A stretch of 64,000 nt of DNA from contig NZ_BMMM01000006.1 in NCBI RefSeq assembly GCF_014645835.1, positions 394,770 to 458,769 of the forward strand. Direction: 5' to 3'. The DNA is from Streptomyces albiflavescens (GTDB lineage: Bacteria > Actinomycetota > Actinomycetes > Streptomycetales > Streptomycetaceae). The notes below the pieces were generated by a model. That model worked only from the letters and a program-made list of their open reading frames with translations. It was not told the origin of the DNA and searched no databases. Each line of letters starts with the position of its first letter. Position 1 is the stretch's first letter. Positions 53,627 to 62,870 of this stretch are shown here, in pieces. The position numbers and the translations under genes are program-made.

Positions 53627-56326
53627 TCACACCCCCAGCAATGCCTGCGGCGGCACCGGATCGTCGTCCTCGCCCGCCCCGTTGGCGTCGGAGCCAGGGG
53701 AGTCCCCCGTGGCCCCGCCCTTCTTCGCCTCGATCTCCCGGCGTGCGCCCGCGGCCTCCTCGCCGAAGATCTCGGCGATGATGCGGGTCATCTTCTCCGG
53801 GTCCTTCTCCGGGTTCGTGTCGAAGATGTCGAGGACGAAGTCGTAGATGAACTCGACTTTGACTCGGGCGAGTTTGCCGCCGCGGTCCTTGAAGACGCAG
53901 ACGCCCTTCTGGCCGCCGCCCAGCGACAGGATGGTGCCGATGTTCGAGCCGTTGGCCTCGACGCCGAGGAACTCGCAGGTCTTCTCGGCCTCCTCCTTCG
54001 ACGTCGTGCCGAAGGCCCAGACGCCGGTGACGAAACTGGAGTCGAAGTCGCCGGCGGACTGCGAGATCAGCCGCAGGAAGGTGTTGCGGGAGCGGCCCAG
54101 GCGCTTGATGCGGTCCACCAGGGTGCGGGCCCGGGGGTTGTCCTTGCTGGTGTGCCACTCGTCCCAGGTGATCGCCTTGGGAATCGCGGGATCGAGGGTG
54201 GCCATGATGTTCCAGGTGTTGTCCGCCATCAGACCGGAGATCACGTCCGAGAGCAGCTCGCGCTCCGACATCATCTCCGGCGGCTTGCCCGGGTCCGGCA
54301 TCTGGAGCCCGAGGGTGCAGAAGATGACCGTGTAGCCGACGGGGATGCGGAAGGGCTGCGGGGCCCGGCCGAAGACCAACTGGCCGAGCTTGGTGCGGGA
54401 CACCTCGCGGTAGCGGCGACCGGGAGGGCCGGAGAACTGCCGGCAGCGCTCCTGGTTGATGTTGGTGGGTGAGGGCGGCAGTTTCTCCCAGGCCTCCAGG
54501 ATCTCCACCACGCGCATGAGGTACGTGGAGCCGTGGCCCTCCGCGATGGCAGCACCGACAGCCTGGCGGATCACGTCGCCGAAGTCGCTGCCGTTCTGGC
54601 CCGCCAGCAGGTCGGGAACCAGCCGCAGCAGCGTCTCGCGCATCAGCTGCGCGGCGTCCTCCGGGGTCTCCGCCTGGGCGGCGGGGTCGAGCATGCCCGG
54701 GTCGGCGTCGTAGACGTTGACACAGATGATCTTGTCGGGGTTGAGGCCCAGTTCCTGGGCGTACTTCTTCAGGACCAGATAGTCGCCCTTCGGGTCCCAC
54801 ACCACCTGGGTGATGCCGCGCAGGGCGTCCTCCCAGACCGGCTTGAGACCGCGGCTGACGGTCTTGCCGCCGCCGGGGTCGCCCGGCACGCCCTCGGTCG
54901 GAGCCAGCTGCGACTGGGTCGCGTAGAGCATGTGGTCGACGAAGACGGGCTCTGCCGGCAGTCCGCCGGCGCCGATCGTGTAGCCCTGGTACAGCCCCTC
55001 GCCGTCGCCGACCGACGGCGAGATGTGCGGCATGCCGGCGGCGAGATAGTCCAGCGGTACGCGCCGGATGTAGTCGCTGTCGAGAGGGCGGCCGCCGGGC
55101 AGCGACTCGTAGAAGAAGAACTTCTGGTGGGTGGGCGGAGCGTCCACCGTGTAGCCGGCCTCGCGCATGGTCCGCACGAAATCGCGGGCGTTCTCACGGA
55201 GTTCGTCCCGGTCGGTGGCGGCGATGCCGAACAGCGCGCGCATCCGGATGAACGGAGTGCGGTGATGGTCCACCAGATACTTCATCTGGGTGGCCAGTTC
55301 ACGCTTCTGATGGTAAGTCAGATCGGTGGAGACGCCCGCTTCCTTGTCGTTGAAGAACTGCTCCTCGACATTGCGCAGCGCCTTGTCCGCGTCCTTGCGG
55401 GTGTCGGCCAGCTCCTGGATCTCGAAGCCGATGGACTGCACGACGGGGAACGGCAGCGCGTCCGTACTGTGCAGCCACAGCGTGCCGGGGAAGTTCACCT
55501 CCTCGGGGCCGAGCGAGAAGGCGTACCAGAGCTGGTACGAGGTGCCGGTGACCGTCTCGTGACGCAGGCACTTGTAGTCGTACTTGCCGATCCGGCCCAG
55601 CGGCTCCCGGGTGAGTTCTCCGCCGCACAGCGCCTGCAGCTCCCCGGGCCCGTACCGCTGCGGTGTCGTCGCGGCCGGGTCGGGGGCCGGCAGGCCCGGA
55701 TGAGTGAGGTGAAGCAGCAGCATCTCCGCCTCCTGCCGGCCCACCGGCTGGCAGCGCAGCGGGGATCCGGCCAGGGTGTTGCGGATGTCGCCGGCCTGGT
55801 CGTGCCACACCTCGATCTCTTCGAGCGGCGGCATCTCGTCATCGAGGTCGAGCGGCTTCCTGACCTGTTCCCACATGCGCTGCACGCGGCCCCAGGCGCC
55901 GTTGTAGGAGGCCCGGTCGCCGAGTCGCACCGCGAGGTAGACCCGCTTGATGGGCCAGGCCGCGTCGTTGATCCGGTTGCGGGTGTCGGTGAGCAGGGAG
56001 GACCAGCCGGGCGCCGGGATGCCGTGGCTCTGCGTCCGCTTGTCCAGTCGCTGTGACCAGAGGTCGGCGTTGAACGGGAATTCCGTCGTGATCAGGCGGG
56101 TCTGATGGGCCACCCCGCGGGGCAGGCCGGACAGACAGGCGTACACCTGGGCGAGTCCGGCCCGCTTGTCGAGCGGGCTCATCAGCTCCCAGCTGCGGGT
56201 GGGCACGCTCACCAGGGTGTAGGCCCCGTCCCCGTCCAGCAGGATCTTGTCGTCGAGGTAGCGGTAGCCGATACGGGACGGTGCCTGGTAGCCGTCCGGT
56301 ATGAGGCGGGAGACGGCGTTCTTCAC
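53627..56326 (-). CDS. VirB4-like (TcpF-like) ATPase
   Basis: This 899-residue ATPase has an N-terminal VirB4-type domain and a RecA-like C-terminal domain with Walker A GDPGGGKT at about 482-489, WDPKGDYLVLKKYA after it, and a Walker B-like ITWDEWHTS at about 720. VirB4 proteins energise assembly and substrate movement in type IV systems. The GTG at 56326 follows GGAAGG inside the end of the TcpE-like gene, from which it is separated by only 3 bp. No second ATPase of the coupling (VirD4/FtsK) type is encoded nearby. Confidence 0.88.
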   Translation of the reverse strand: MKNAVSRLIPDGYQAPSRIGYRYLDDKILLDGDGAYTLVSVPTRSWELMSPLDKRAGLAQVYACLSGLPRGVAHQTRLITTEFPFNADLWSQRLDKRTQSHGIPAPGWSSLLTDTRNRINDAAWPIKRVYLAVRLGDRASYNGAWGRVQRMWEQVRKPLDLDDEMPPLEEIEVWHDQAGDIRNTLAGSPLRCQPVGRQEAEMLLLHLTHPGLPAPDPAATTPQRYGPGELQALCGGELTREPLGRIGKYDYKCLRHETVTGTSYQLWYAFSLGPEEVNFPGTLWLHSTDALPFPVVQSIGFEIQELADTRKDADKALRNVEEQFFNDKEAGVSTDLTYHQKRELATQMKYLVDHHRTPFIRMRALFGIAATDRDELRENARDFVRTMREAGYTVDAPPTHQKFFFYESLPGGRPLDSDYIRRVPLDYLAAGMPHISPSVGDGEGLYQGYTIGAGGLPAEPVFVDHMLYATQSQLAPTEGVPGDPGGGKTVSRGLKPVWEDALRGITQVVWDPKGDYLVLKKYAQELGLNPDKIICVNVYDADPGMLDPAAQAETPEDAAQLMRETLLRLVPDLLAGQNGSDFGDVIRQAVGAAIAEGHGSTYLMRVVEILEAWEKLPPSPTNINQERCRQFSGPPGRRYREVSRTKLGQLVFGRAPQPFRIPVGYTVIFCTLGLQMPDPGKPPEMMSERELLSDVISGLMADNTWNIMATLDPAIPKAITWDEWHTSKDNPRARTLVDRIKRLGRSRNTFLRLISQSAGDFDSSFVTGVWAFGTTSKEEAEKTCEFLGVEANGSNIGTILSLGGGQKGVCVFKDRGGKLARVKVEFIYDFVLDIFDTNPEKDPEKMTRIIAEIFGEEAAGARREIEAKKGGATGDSPGSDANGAGEDDDPVPPQALLGV

Positions 56327-56329
56327 CGG

Positions 56330-56881
56330 TCAGGCCTTCCTAGCGCTGGTTGCCGGGGAGTCCTGCTCCGCGGCGGGCGGCGGTACGGGCACGGCAGCGA
56401 ATCCGTTGGGCAGGGGTGTCGTGGGGGCCAGTCCGGGCAGCAGGTCGGTACGGGCCCGCCACACCACGATGCGGTACGCCGCCGCCCCGTGCCCCTTGCG
56501 GACCGGAACCCCCTTGCGGTGCACGGGATCGTCCATCCAGTCCCGTATCAGCGCCCGGATCAGGCCGAAGATGCCGAGGTTGTGGCGCACCGGGCGGCGG
56601 GACAGAGCGACCGCGAAGATCGGCGGCACGAACAGGATGAAGAGATAGGGGATACCGACCGGGGCCTTTGTGCCGAACAGGTGCGCCACCACCTTGATGG
56701 GCGGGGCGAGGATCATGTTGTAGGCCGTGATCCACAGGACGAGGGTGAGGGCGAAGACTTTGATGTCATCGACGAACAGCCCTTCCTTCAGTGGGACGTT
56801 CGCCTTGCCGATCTTGCGAAGCGCCTTCTTGACCTTGAACGCCTCGGTGTAGTCCCGCAGTGTGACGGTCTCGTCGCTCAT
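56330..56881 (-). CDS. TcpE-like membrane protein
   Basis: The 183-residue protein has a short N-terminal amphipathic region (LRDYTEAFKVKKALRKIG), two close hydrophobic segments (about 44-62 and 73-95: VFALTLVLWITAYNMILAPP and GIPYLFILFVPPIFAVALS) and a cytoplasmic tail. Size, topology and position next to the VirB4-like gene fit the TcpE family of Gram-positive conjugation systems. The ATG at 56881 follows GTGAGGG. Confidence 0.75.
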   Translation of the reverse strand: MSDETVTLRDYTEAFKVKKALRKIGKANVPLKEGLFVDDIKVFALTLVLWITAYNMILAPPIKVVAHLFGTKAPVGIPYLFILFVPPIFAVALSRRPVRHNLGIFGLIRALIRDWMDDPVHRKGVPVRKGHGAAAYRIVVWRARTDLLPGLAPTTPLPNGFAAVPVPPPAAEQDSPATSARKA

Positions 56882-56954
56882 CGTCCCTCACCCTCTCCGG
56901 CGGATGCTCAGCCGGCCCCGTGGACCGGATCAGGAGTCGTGACACGTGGGCCGA

Positions 56955-57248
56955 TCACGAGTTGAAGATCGGGTTCCAGACGTTGTCCTTGATGAACTTG
57001 CCGCCCTGGGTCAGCAGGGCCTCGGGGCTGTCGACGATCATGAACGTGAAGCTGCCTATCAGCAGGATGGTGGCGACGACCATCCACTTGCGCTGCGCCT
57101 GGGTGAAGAAGGCGGCGACGACCGCGAAGACGACCGTGGCGGCGAGGATGGACTTGCCGATGGTGCTCGTCTTGGTGGTGATCTGGTTGGCGTCCGCGAG
57201 GTAGACGTGAGCGTCGGCGGGCATGGCCCGGAGCACGTGGTTGAGCAT
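56955..57248 (-). CDS. Small two-span protein, TcpD-like or pilin-like
   Basis: The 97-residue protein has two hydrophobic helices (about 33-48 and 55-72: SILAATVVFAVVAAFFTQ and MVVATILLIGSFTFMIV). It sits between the TcpC-like and TcpE-like genes, exactly where tcpD lies in pCW3. The topology also resembles VirB2-type pilins, so either role is possible. The ATG at 57248 follows AGGAAACAGGACA. Confidence 0.65.
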   Translation of the reverse strand: MLNHVLRAMPADAHVYLADANQITTKTSTIGKSILAATVVFAVVAAFFTQAQRKWMVVATILLIGSFTFMIVDSPEALLTQGGKFIKDNVWNPIFNS

Positions 57249-57310
57249 GTGAGTGTCCTGTTTCCTGTCTGCAGGGCGCGTATGGGTCGACGTACTCGCG
57301 CGAACTGATC

Positions 57311-57320
57311 GTATATACAC
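57311..57320. promoter_or_regulatory. Locus motif upstream of the TcpD-like gene
   Basis: GTATATACAC lies 62 bp upstream of the TcpD-like start and is the complement of the site at 51921. It should control the D-E-VirB4 unit. Confidence 0.55.
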
Positions 57321-57401
57321 AAGCTGGATGCGGCATGCGAATAAGCCCAGTTGGGGCCGGTTGGCCTGCTGTGGGCCGCCGTCCGCGATCTCGCTCTCTA
57401 T

Positions 57402-57409
57402 GTATAGAC
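57402..57409. promoter_or_regulatory. Second locus motif upstream of the TcpD-like gene
   Basis: GTATAGAC (continuing GG) lies between the TcpC-like stop (57415) and the site at 57311. Confidence 0.45.
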
Positions 57410-57414
57410 GGTCA

Positions 57415-58962
57415 TCACGGGGTAGCGGATGCTGTGGAGCCCGGCTGTTGCACGTCTGTAGATCTTGTTGCACTGGGGTAAGGAGCGGGACTCTGCGAGT
57501 ACATGCCGCCCGTGCCCTTCGAGGGCTGGACGTCCGGCAGTTGGTCGCCGCCGACGGTGCCCACCGCGGGTGTCGGGTCCGAGGCGAAGTACCACTGGCC
57601 GTCCTTCTTCACCACGACGACTTGGTACATCGACGTCTGGGAGGCCTTGCCGTCGGTGCTCAGCAGCGTGGTGGTGAAGGTGACCGTGCGCCGGTTGCCA
57701 CTCTGGCCCTTGGCCGCCTCCGGCACGTAGACGGTGGAGATCGTCGGGCGCCCGCCCTCCTGGTCACCGGTGTAGGCGCCGCCGAGCCCGAAGGACGTGG
57801 TGCCGGGCAGCAGATAGCGTTTCAGGTTGACGGCGTCGCTCTGCGCCCAGGCGGCCATGAACGGCGGCAGGAGTTCCGACTGGAGGGTGTGCGCGAGATC
57901 CGAATCGTTGGACCCGCTCTGCGTGTTCTCCTTCGGAGGAGTGGTCAGGCCGGCGCACGGCACATAGACCGGCGCCGCGGTCAGCCCGAACGCGGTCGAA
58001 CCGCCCCGCTGCACCGCGAAGACCGGCACGGCGATACAGCGCCAGGAGCCGTCCTGCACCTGCACGGTGGACCGGACGATCCCGCGGTTCTTGCCGGTGA
58101 CCTGGACGTCGTCGCTCATCACCATGTCGATGACCGACTGCTCGCCCTCGCCGTTCCAGCCCATCTGGGCGTCGATGCCGTTGATGGCGTACGGCTCCAG
58201 CGCCTGGTTGCGGTCGTCGGTGTGGTCCGGGTCGTACGTGGCGAACACCTTCACCAGCGGCGCCGACCACAACACGGCCGCCCCGCGCGGGAAGTTGGAC
58301 GCCGAGGACTTGACGCGCGCGTCGACCTCCGCCTGTACATCCGCCTTGCTGGCCTTGCCGTTCATCTTGACGAAGAGGAACAGCAGCAGCAGTACGGCGA
58401 GTGTGCCGAGCATGCGACGGAACAGGATCCCGCGTCGCGGGCCCGCCCACATCTGGGCGGAGGAGACGCTGCCGCGGTCCACGGACGACGTTGTCTTCGG
58501 CTTGGCGAAGGGGTTGTGGAACCAGCCGTTGCCCGTGGAGGCCTCGGCCTGCTTCCCCTTCTTGCCCTTCTTCGTCCCGTCGGCGCTTGCGGCGGCCTGC
58601 TCGGTGCCCTGTGCGGACGGAGACTCCGAAAGGCGGTGATCCGTCATGGGCGGGCGAGCGTGGGGGACTTGGTCACCCCCGCTGTATCCGTTTCCGTATC
58701 CACCGGCGGGTGCGGGGCCGCCGGTCTGCGCGGGTCCCGGCCCGGCCGCGGTCAGCCACGGATTGGGCGCCGCCGGCTCCGCCGCCTTCTTACGCCGAAA
58801 CGGATTGCGCGACCGGCCTCCCGCGCGCCCGCCCTGCCGGATCAGCATCTCCTCCGTCAGCGCCGGCACCTGCTGCCGACCCTGTGCGTGCGCGTGCTGG
58901 GCGGGCTGCTGCCCGCCGGCTCCACTGGACTGCGGAGCATCACTGTGAGGTGGCTTCGCCAC
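57415..58962 (-). CDS. TcpC-like conjugation protein
   Basis: The 515-residue protein has a long Pro/Gly/Gln-rich cytoplasmic N-terminus, one membrane span at about 181-199 (MLGTLAVLLLLFLFVKM) and an outside region with two NTF2-like (VirB8-like) halves, e.g. GAAVLWSAPLVKVFATYDP and PFMAAWAQSDAVNLKRYLLPG. This is the TcpC layout of Gram-positive conjugation systems. The GTG at 58962 follows AAGGGGAGCC; the frame runs on to 59037. Transcribed toward the TcpD/TcpE/VirB4-like genes. Confidence 0.85.
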   Translation of the reverse strand: MAKPPHSDAPQSSGAGGQQPAQHAHAQGRQQVPALTEEMLIRQGGRAGGRSRNPFRRKKAAEPAAPNPWLTAAGPGPAQTGGPAPAGGYGNGYSGGDQVPHARPPMTDHRLSESPSAQGTEQAAASADGTKKGKKGKQAEASTGNGWFHNPFAKPKTTSSVDRGSVSSAQMWAGPRRGILFRRMLGTLAVLLLLFLFVKMNGKASKADVQAEVDARVKSSASNFPRGAAVLWSAPLVKVFATYDPDHTDDRNQALEPYAINGIDAQMGWNGEGEQSVIDMVMSDDVQVTGKNRGIVRSTVQVQDGSWRCIAVPVFAVQRGGSTAFGLTAAPVYVPCAGLTTPPKENTQSGSNDSDLAHTLQSELLPPFMAAWAQSDAVNLKRYLLPGTTSFGLGGAYTGDQEGGRPTISTVYVPEAAKGQSGNRRTVTFTTTLLSTDGKASQTSMYQVVVVKKDGQWYFASDPTPAVGTVGGDQLPDVQPSKGTGGMYSQSPAPYPSATRSTDVQQPGSTASATP

Positions 58963-59024
58963 GGCTCCCCTTCCGCTGCCACCACTCTCCGGTACGGAAA
59001 CGGCGCGCAGGCTCCCCCGACTAC

Positions 59025-59035
59025 TGTCTAGACAC
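59025..59035. promoter_or_regulatory. Locus motif upstream of the TcpC-like gene
   Basis: TGTCTAGACAC contains the perfect palindrome TGTCTAGACA and the locus motif as GTCTAGACAC. It lies 63 bp upstream of the TcpC-like start, the right border of the motif series. Confidence 0.55.
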
Positions 59036-59318
59036 AAGTACTATAGCCAGAGCGCCCGTGAAGTAGCGGGTCTGGAGCGTCAGTTGGTACGGAGGGCTTT
59101 CACCTGCGTGACGCGTCCAGCACCGCCCGGCGGTTGCTGTGACGTGCCTCACCTTCCCTTGATCAAGCTTCAAGGAGGGGATGGGGGTGAGCGGTCGCGC
59201 CTCGGCGACGTCCGAGCGGCCGAGGGATCCTCGCCCGGCGTCCCGCCCGGGTGGAGCCGCTGGTCCGCTGCCGATTCGGAGAATCGTCTGTCGGATCGTC
59301 CTCGGGGATCTCGACGCC

Positions 59319-59385
59319 TATAACGGTCGCGGGCGGTCGTGCGGAGATCTCTGATATCTCTGCCATCATGCGGCCGACCGTTATA
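59319..59385. repeat. Nested inverted repeat
   Basis: TATAACGGTCG (59319-59329) pairs perfectly with CGACCGTTATA (59375-59385). Inside lies a second inverted pair around GAGATCTCTGATATCTC. It could be an operator, an element end or a recombination site. Confidence 0.6.
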
Positions 59386-59749
59386 CGGCGACGCCGACCA
59401 CAAACAAAACAGTCATCACTGGATTCGGAATGTCGGGTCCGCCGCATATGGCCACGGCCTTCCACATCATGAAAATGGTGCGCCTCCAGGACGGTGGGGA
59501 GAACATCCTGCGAAATCAGCGCGACCATGGTCAGGCCCTGACCAATGAGTACGTACGGTTCGCGCAGGGAGGCGAATCCCGTGACCTGGCCGTATTGCCC
59601 GTTTCCAGCTCATGCGCCGGATGACGTACTGCTCGCACGAGGATCTCGTACGCATCAATCAGGATCGCCTCGAAAGTAATCATCGATGGCAAGTGGAGAA
59701 GAAGCAGTTCGCCGACTTCCCGGTGCACGTCAAGGAAATGTGGTCGTGA
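59355..59749 (+). pseudogene. Possible frameshifted small gene, unidentified
   Basis: One frame reads HIMKMVRLQDGGENILRNQR and onward to a stop at 59624; a second frame then reads MTYCSHEDLVRINQDRLESN and on to KEMWS and a stop at 59749. Both look like genuine protein sequence and would join by a single frameshift near 59610. No good start codon or family was found. It may be a remnant of transferred DNA. Confidence 0.3.
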
Positions 59750-59853
59750 ATATGACTGGGCGAACAGCGGTGAAAAAAGGTAAGCGAGAGGTGTACCCGT
59801 TTGGATATGCTGCGCTGGTCCCGTGAGAGAGCATCGATTCATACAGGAACCCC

Positions 59854-61275
<1,422 letters not shown>

Positions 61276-61506
61276 CTCCGCAGTGAACGTCAACACCGTC
61301 CTCGGCATCGCGGAGCATGTCGACGAGCTTCCCGACGTCGTGGCTCCGGGCGGGTGGCGCGAGCAGGGAACGATGCGGGATCAACCGGATGTCGGACCTC
61401 GTGTCCTGCTGCGAGGCGCGCGGCGTCTCCGGCATGGTCGTGGGCGATCAGTGGTTCCAGGCCCGCTCCCACAACGGGCCGCCGAATCCTGCGAGCTGAC
61501 GGTGTC
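61276..61506. other. Gap between tyrS and ribA with possible coding remnant
   Basis: Protein-like sequence appears in two frames: VNVNTVLGIAEHVDELPDVV from 61283 and RMSDLVSCCEARGVSGMVVG ending at 61499, joined only by a frameshift. It may be a degraded gene. Nothing else is visible. Confidence 0.35.
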
Positions 61507-62142
61507 TCAGCCCGCCGTCAGCTCGGTCAGCTCCGGCAGCGGCAGTGTGTGCTGGGTCTGGAGGACCTTGGCGCGCAGATAGCGGACGTTGTGGGCCGTG
61601 GTGAAGACGCCGGTCGGGACGCGGTGGGAGACCGTGATGCCGAGGTCGCGGAGCTGGTCGGCCTTGTCGGGGTTGTTGGAGAGCAGATCCAGGGAGTCGA
61701 TGCCGAGGGCCTGGAGCATCTGGGCGGCGGCCGTGTAGTCGCGGTCGTCCTCGGGCAGGCCCAGCGCGGCGTTGGCGGCGTAGGTGTCCAGGCCCTGGTC
61801 CTGGAGGGCGTACGCGTCGAGCTTGTTGTAGAGGCCGATGCCGCGGCCCTCCTGACGCAGGTACAGCAGCACGCCGCCCCGCTCCGCGATCTGTTCCACC
61901 GCCTCGCGCAGCTGCGGGCCGCAGTCGCAGCGGGCCGAGCCGAAGACATCGCCGGTCAGGCACTCGGAGTGCAGTCGCACCAGCGGGTCGGCCCCGGGCT
62001 CGCCGAGGACGACGGCCAGATGCTCCTTGTCGTCGGCGAGGCCGTGGAAGGTGACCAGCTCCGCGTCGACCGAGTAGCCGTCGCCGAAGCGCAGGGGGAC
62101 CGTGACGCGGGTGCGCACGGTGGCGGTGGGGTAGTCGCGCAT
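61507..62142 (-). CDS. ribA: GTP cyclohydrolase II
   Basis: RibA opens GTP to the first pyrimidine intermediate of riboflavin synthesis. The 211 residues form a stand-alone RibA without the RibB domain. The three zinc cysteines are in HSECLTGDVFGSARCDCGPQ, the catalytic region in LRQEGRGIGLYNKL, and TGVFTTAHN near the C-terminus. The ATG at 62142 follows GGGAGAGACAAC. With the RibD-like gene across the MarR gene it forms an accessory flavin set, probably extra to the main rib operon elsewhere. Confidence 0.96.
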   Translation of the reverse strand: MRDYPTATVRTRVTVPLRFGDGYSVDAELVTFHGLADDKEHLAVVLGEPGADPLVRLHSECLTGDVFGSARCDCGPQLREAVEQIAERGGVLLYLRQEGRGIGLYNKLDAYALQDQGLDTYAANAALGLPEDDRDYTAAAQMLQALGIDSLDLLSNNPDKADQLRDLGITVSHRVPTGVFTTAHNVRYLRAKVLQTQHTLPLPELTELTAG

Positions 62143-62181
62143 GTTGTCTCTCCCGGTCCGGTCCAGCGGGTTGGGGGTATT

Positions 62182-62240
62182 GCTTCAGATTTGAAGCATG
62201 TCGCTGCAGGGAGACAATACATGTGCTTTAAAGTTCAAGC
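62182..62240. promoter_or_regulatory. Two MarR-type palindromes upstream of ribA
   Basis: GCTTCAGATTTGAAGC (62182-62197, perfect 6-bp arms) and GCTTTAAAGTTCAAGC (62225-62240) lie 40 and 83 bp upstream of ribA. A third similar site is at 62797, beside marR. Together they suggest control by the MarR protein encoded between them. Confidence 0.55.
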
Positions 62241-62268
62241 AATGCGCTTTACCCGCCCCTCGCGTCCC

Positions 62269-62778
62269 TCACGATGTGGAGGAACGGCGCCGCCACGGCA
62301 GATCTTCCCTACAGGCCCCGGAATTTTCGCCCTGAATCGCTCGCGCGATGCTCTCGCAGATCTCCTCCAACTGCCCCACCTGCTCGGGCGTCAGATGGTC
62401 GAAGATCGCCGCCCGCACCGTCTCCACATGCCCCGGCGCCGTCCGCTCCAGGAGAGCCATGCCCTCGTCCGTGAGAACCGCGACATGGCCGCGCTTGTCG
62501 GTGGGGCAGCCCTCGCGCTGTACGGCGCCGTCGTTCTCCAGTCGCGTCACCGCGTACGTCAGCCGGCTGCGGGTGATCTTCAGTATCTCGGCGAGCTCGG
62601 TCATCCGCAGCCGCCGGTCCGGCGCCTCGGACAGCATGGCCAGGATGGAGTAGTAAAGGTGGGGCATGCCCGCCTCCGCCTGGAGCCGGCGGTCGATCGT
62701 GTCCTCCAGGAGCGAGGAGGCGGAGACGTACGAGCGCCAGGCGCGCTGTTCGGCGGGGGAGAGCCAGCGGGTCGTCAT
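62269..62778 (-). CDS. MarR-family transcriptional regulator
   Basis: The 169-residue protein has the MarR winged helix (MTELAEILKITRSRLTYAVTRLENDG) and the wing with CPTDKRGHVAVLTDEG, flanked by dimerisation helices. It lies between ribA (same strand) and the RibD-like gene (divergent); matching palindromes at both promoters suggest it represses both and itself. The ligand is unknown; a flavin or a phenolic compound would be typical, but this is inference. Confidence 0.93.
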   Translation of the reverse strand: MTTRWLSPAEQRAWRSYVSASSLLEDTIDRRLQAEAGMPHLYYSILAMLSEAPDRRLRMTELAEILKITRSRLTYAVTRLENDGAVQREGCPTDKRGHVAVLTDEGMALLERTAPGHVETVRAAIFDHLTPEQVGQLEEICESIARAIQGENSGACREDLPWRRRSSTS

Positions 62779-62796
62779 GTCACCAGTCTAGGTATT

Positions 62797-62812
62797 GTTT
62801 AAAACTTGAACC
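62797..62812. promoter_or_regulatory. MarR-type palindrome between marR and the RibD-like gene
   Basis: GTTTAAAACTTGAACC has arms GTTTAA/TTGAAC (five of six pairs) and lies 19 bp upstream of marR in the 92-bp divergent promoter region. It resembles the two sites near ribA. Confidence 0.5.
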
Positions 62813-62870
62813 ACTGTGTCGGGTCTCACCACAAAGGGTCGACCCACCACGAGCCGGAGGGTGCGCCCCC

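Larger units (their letters stand above)
59036..59853. other. Low-GC gap before tyrS with repeats and coding remnants
   Basis: From about 59310 to 59850 the DNA is clearly AT-richer than its neighbours. Nested inverted repeats lie at 59319-59385 and a probable decayed gene at 59355-59749 (both described separately). CTTGATCAAG at 59158 is a further palindrome. No T-box or other riboswitch for tyrS was recognised. Confidence 0.6.

Noticed and set aside
40321..58962. Integrative conjugative element
   Set aside because: tRNA-Lys on the left suggested an integration site, but no integrase, relaxase, excisionase or duplicated tRNA end was found, and base composition is like the core genome.
59750..59853. 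T-box riboswitch before tyrS
   Set aside because: No T-box consensus sequence or specifier-loop structure could be found.
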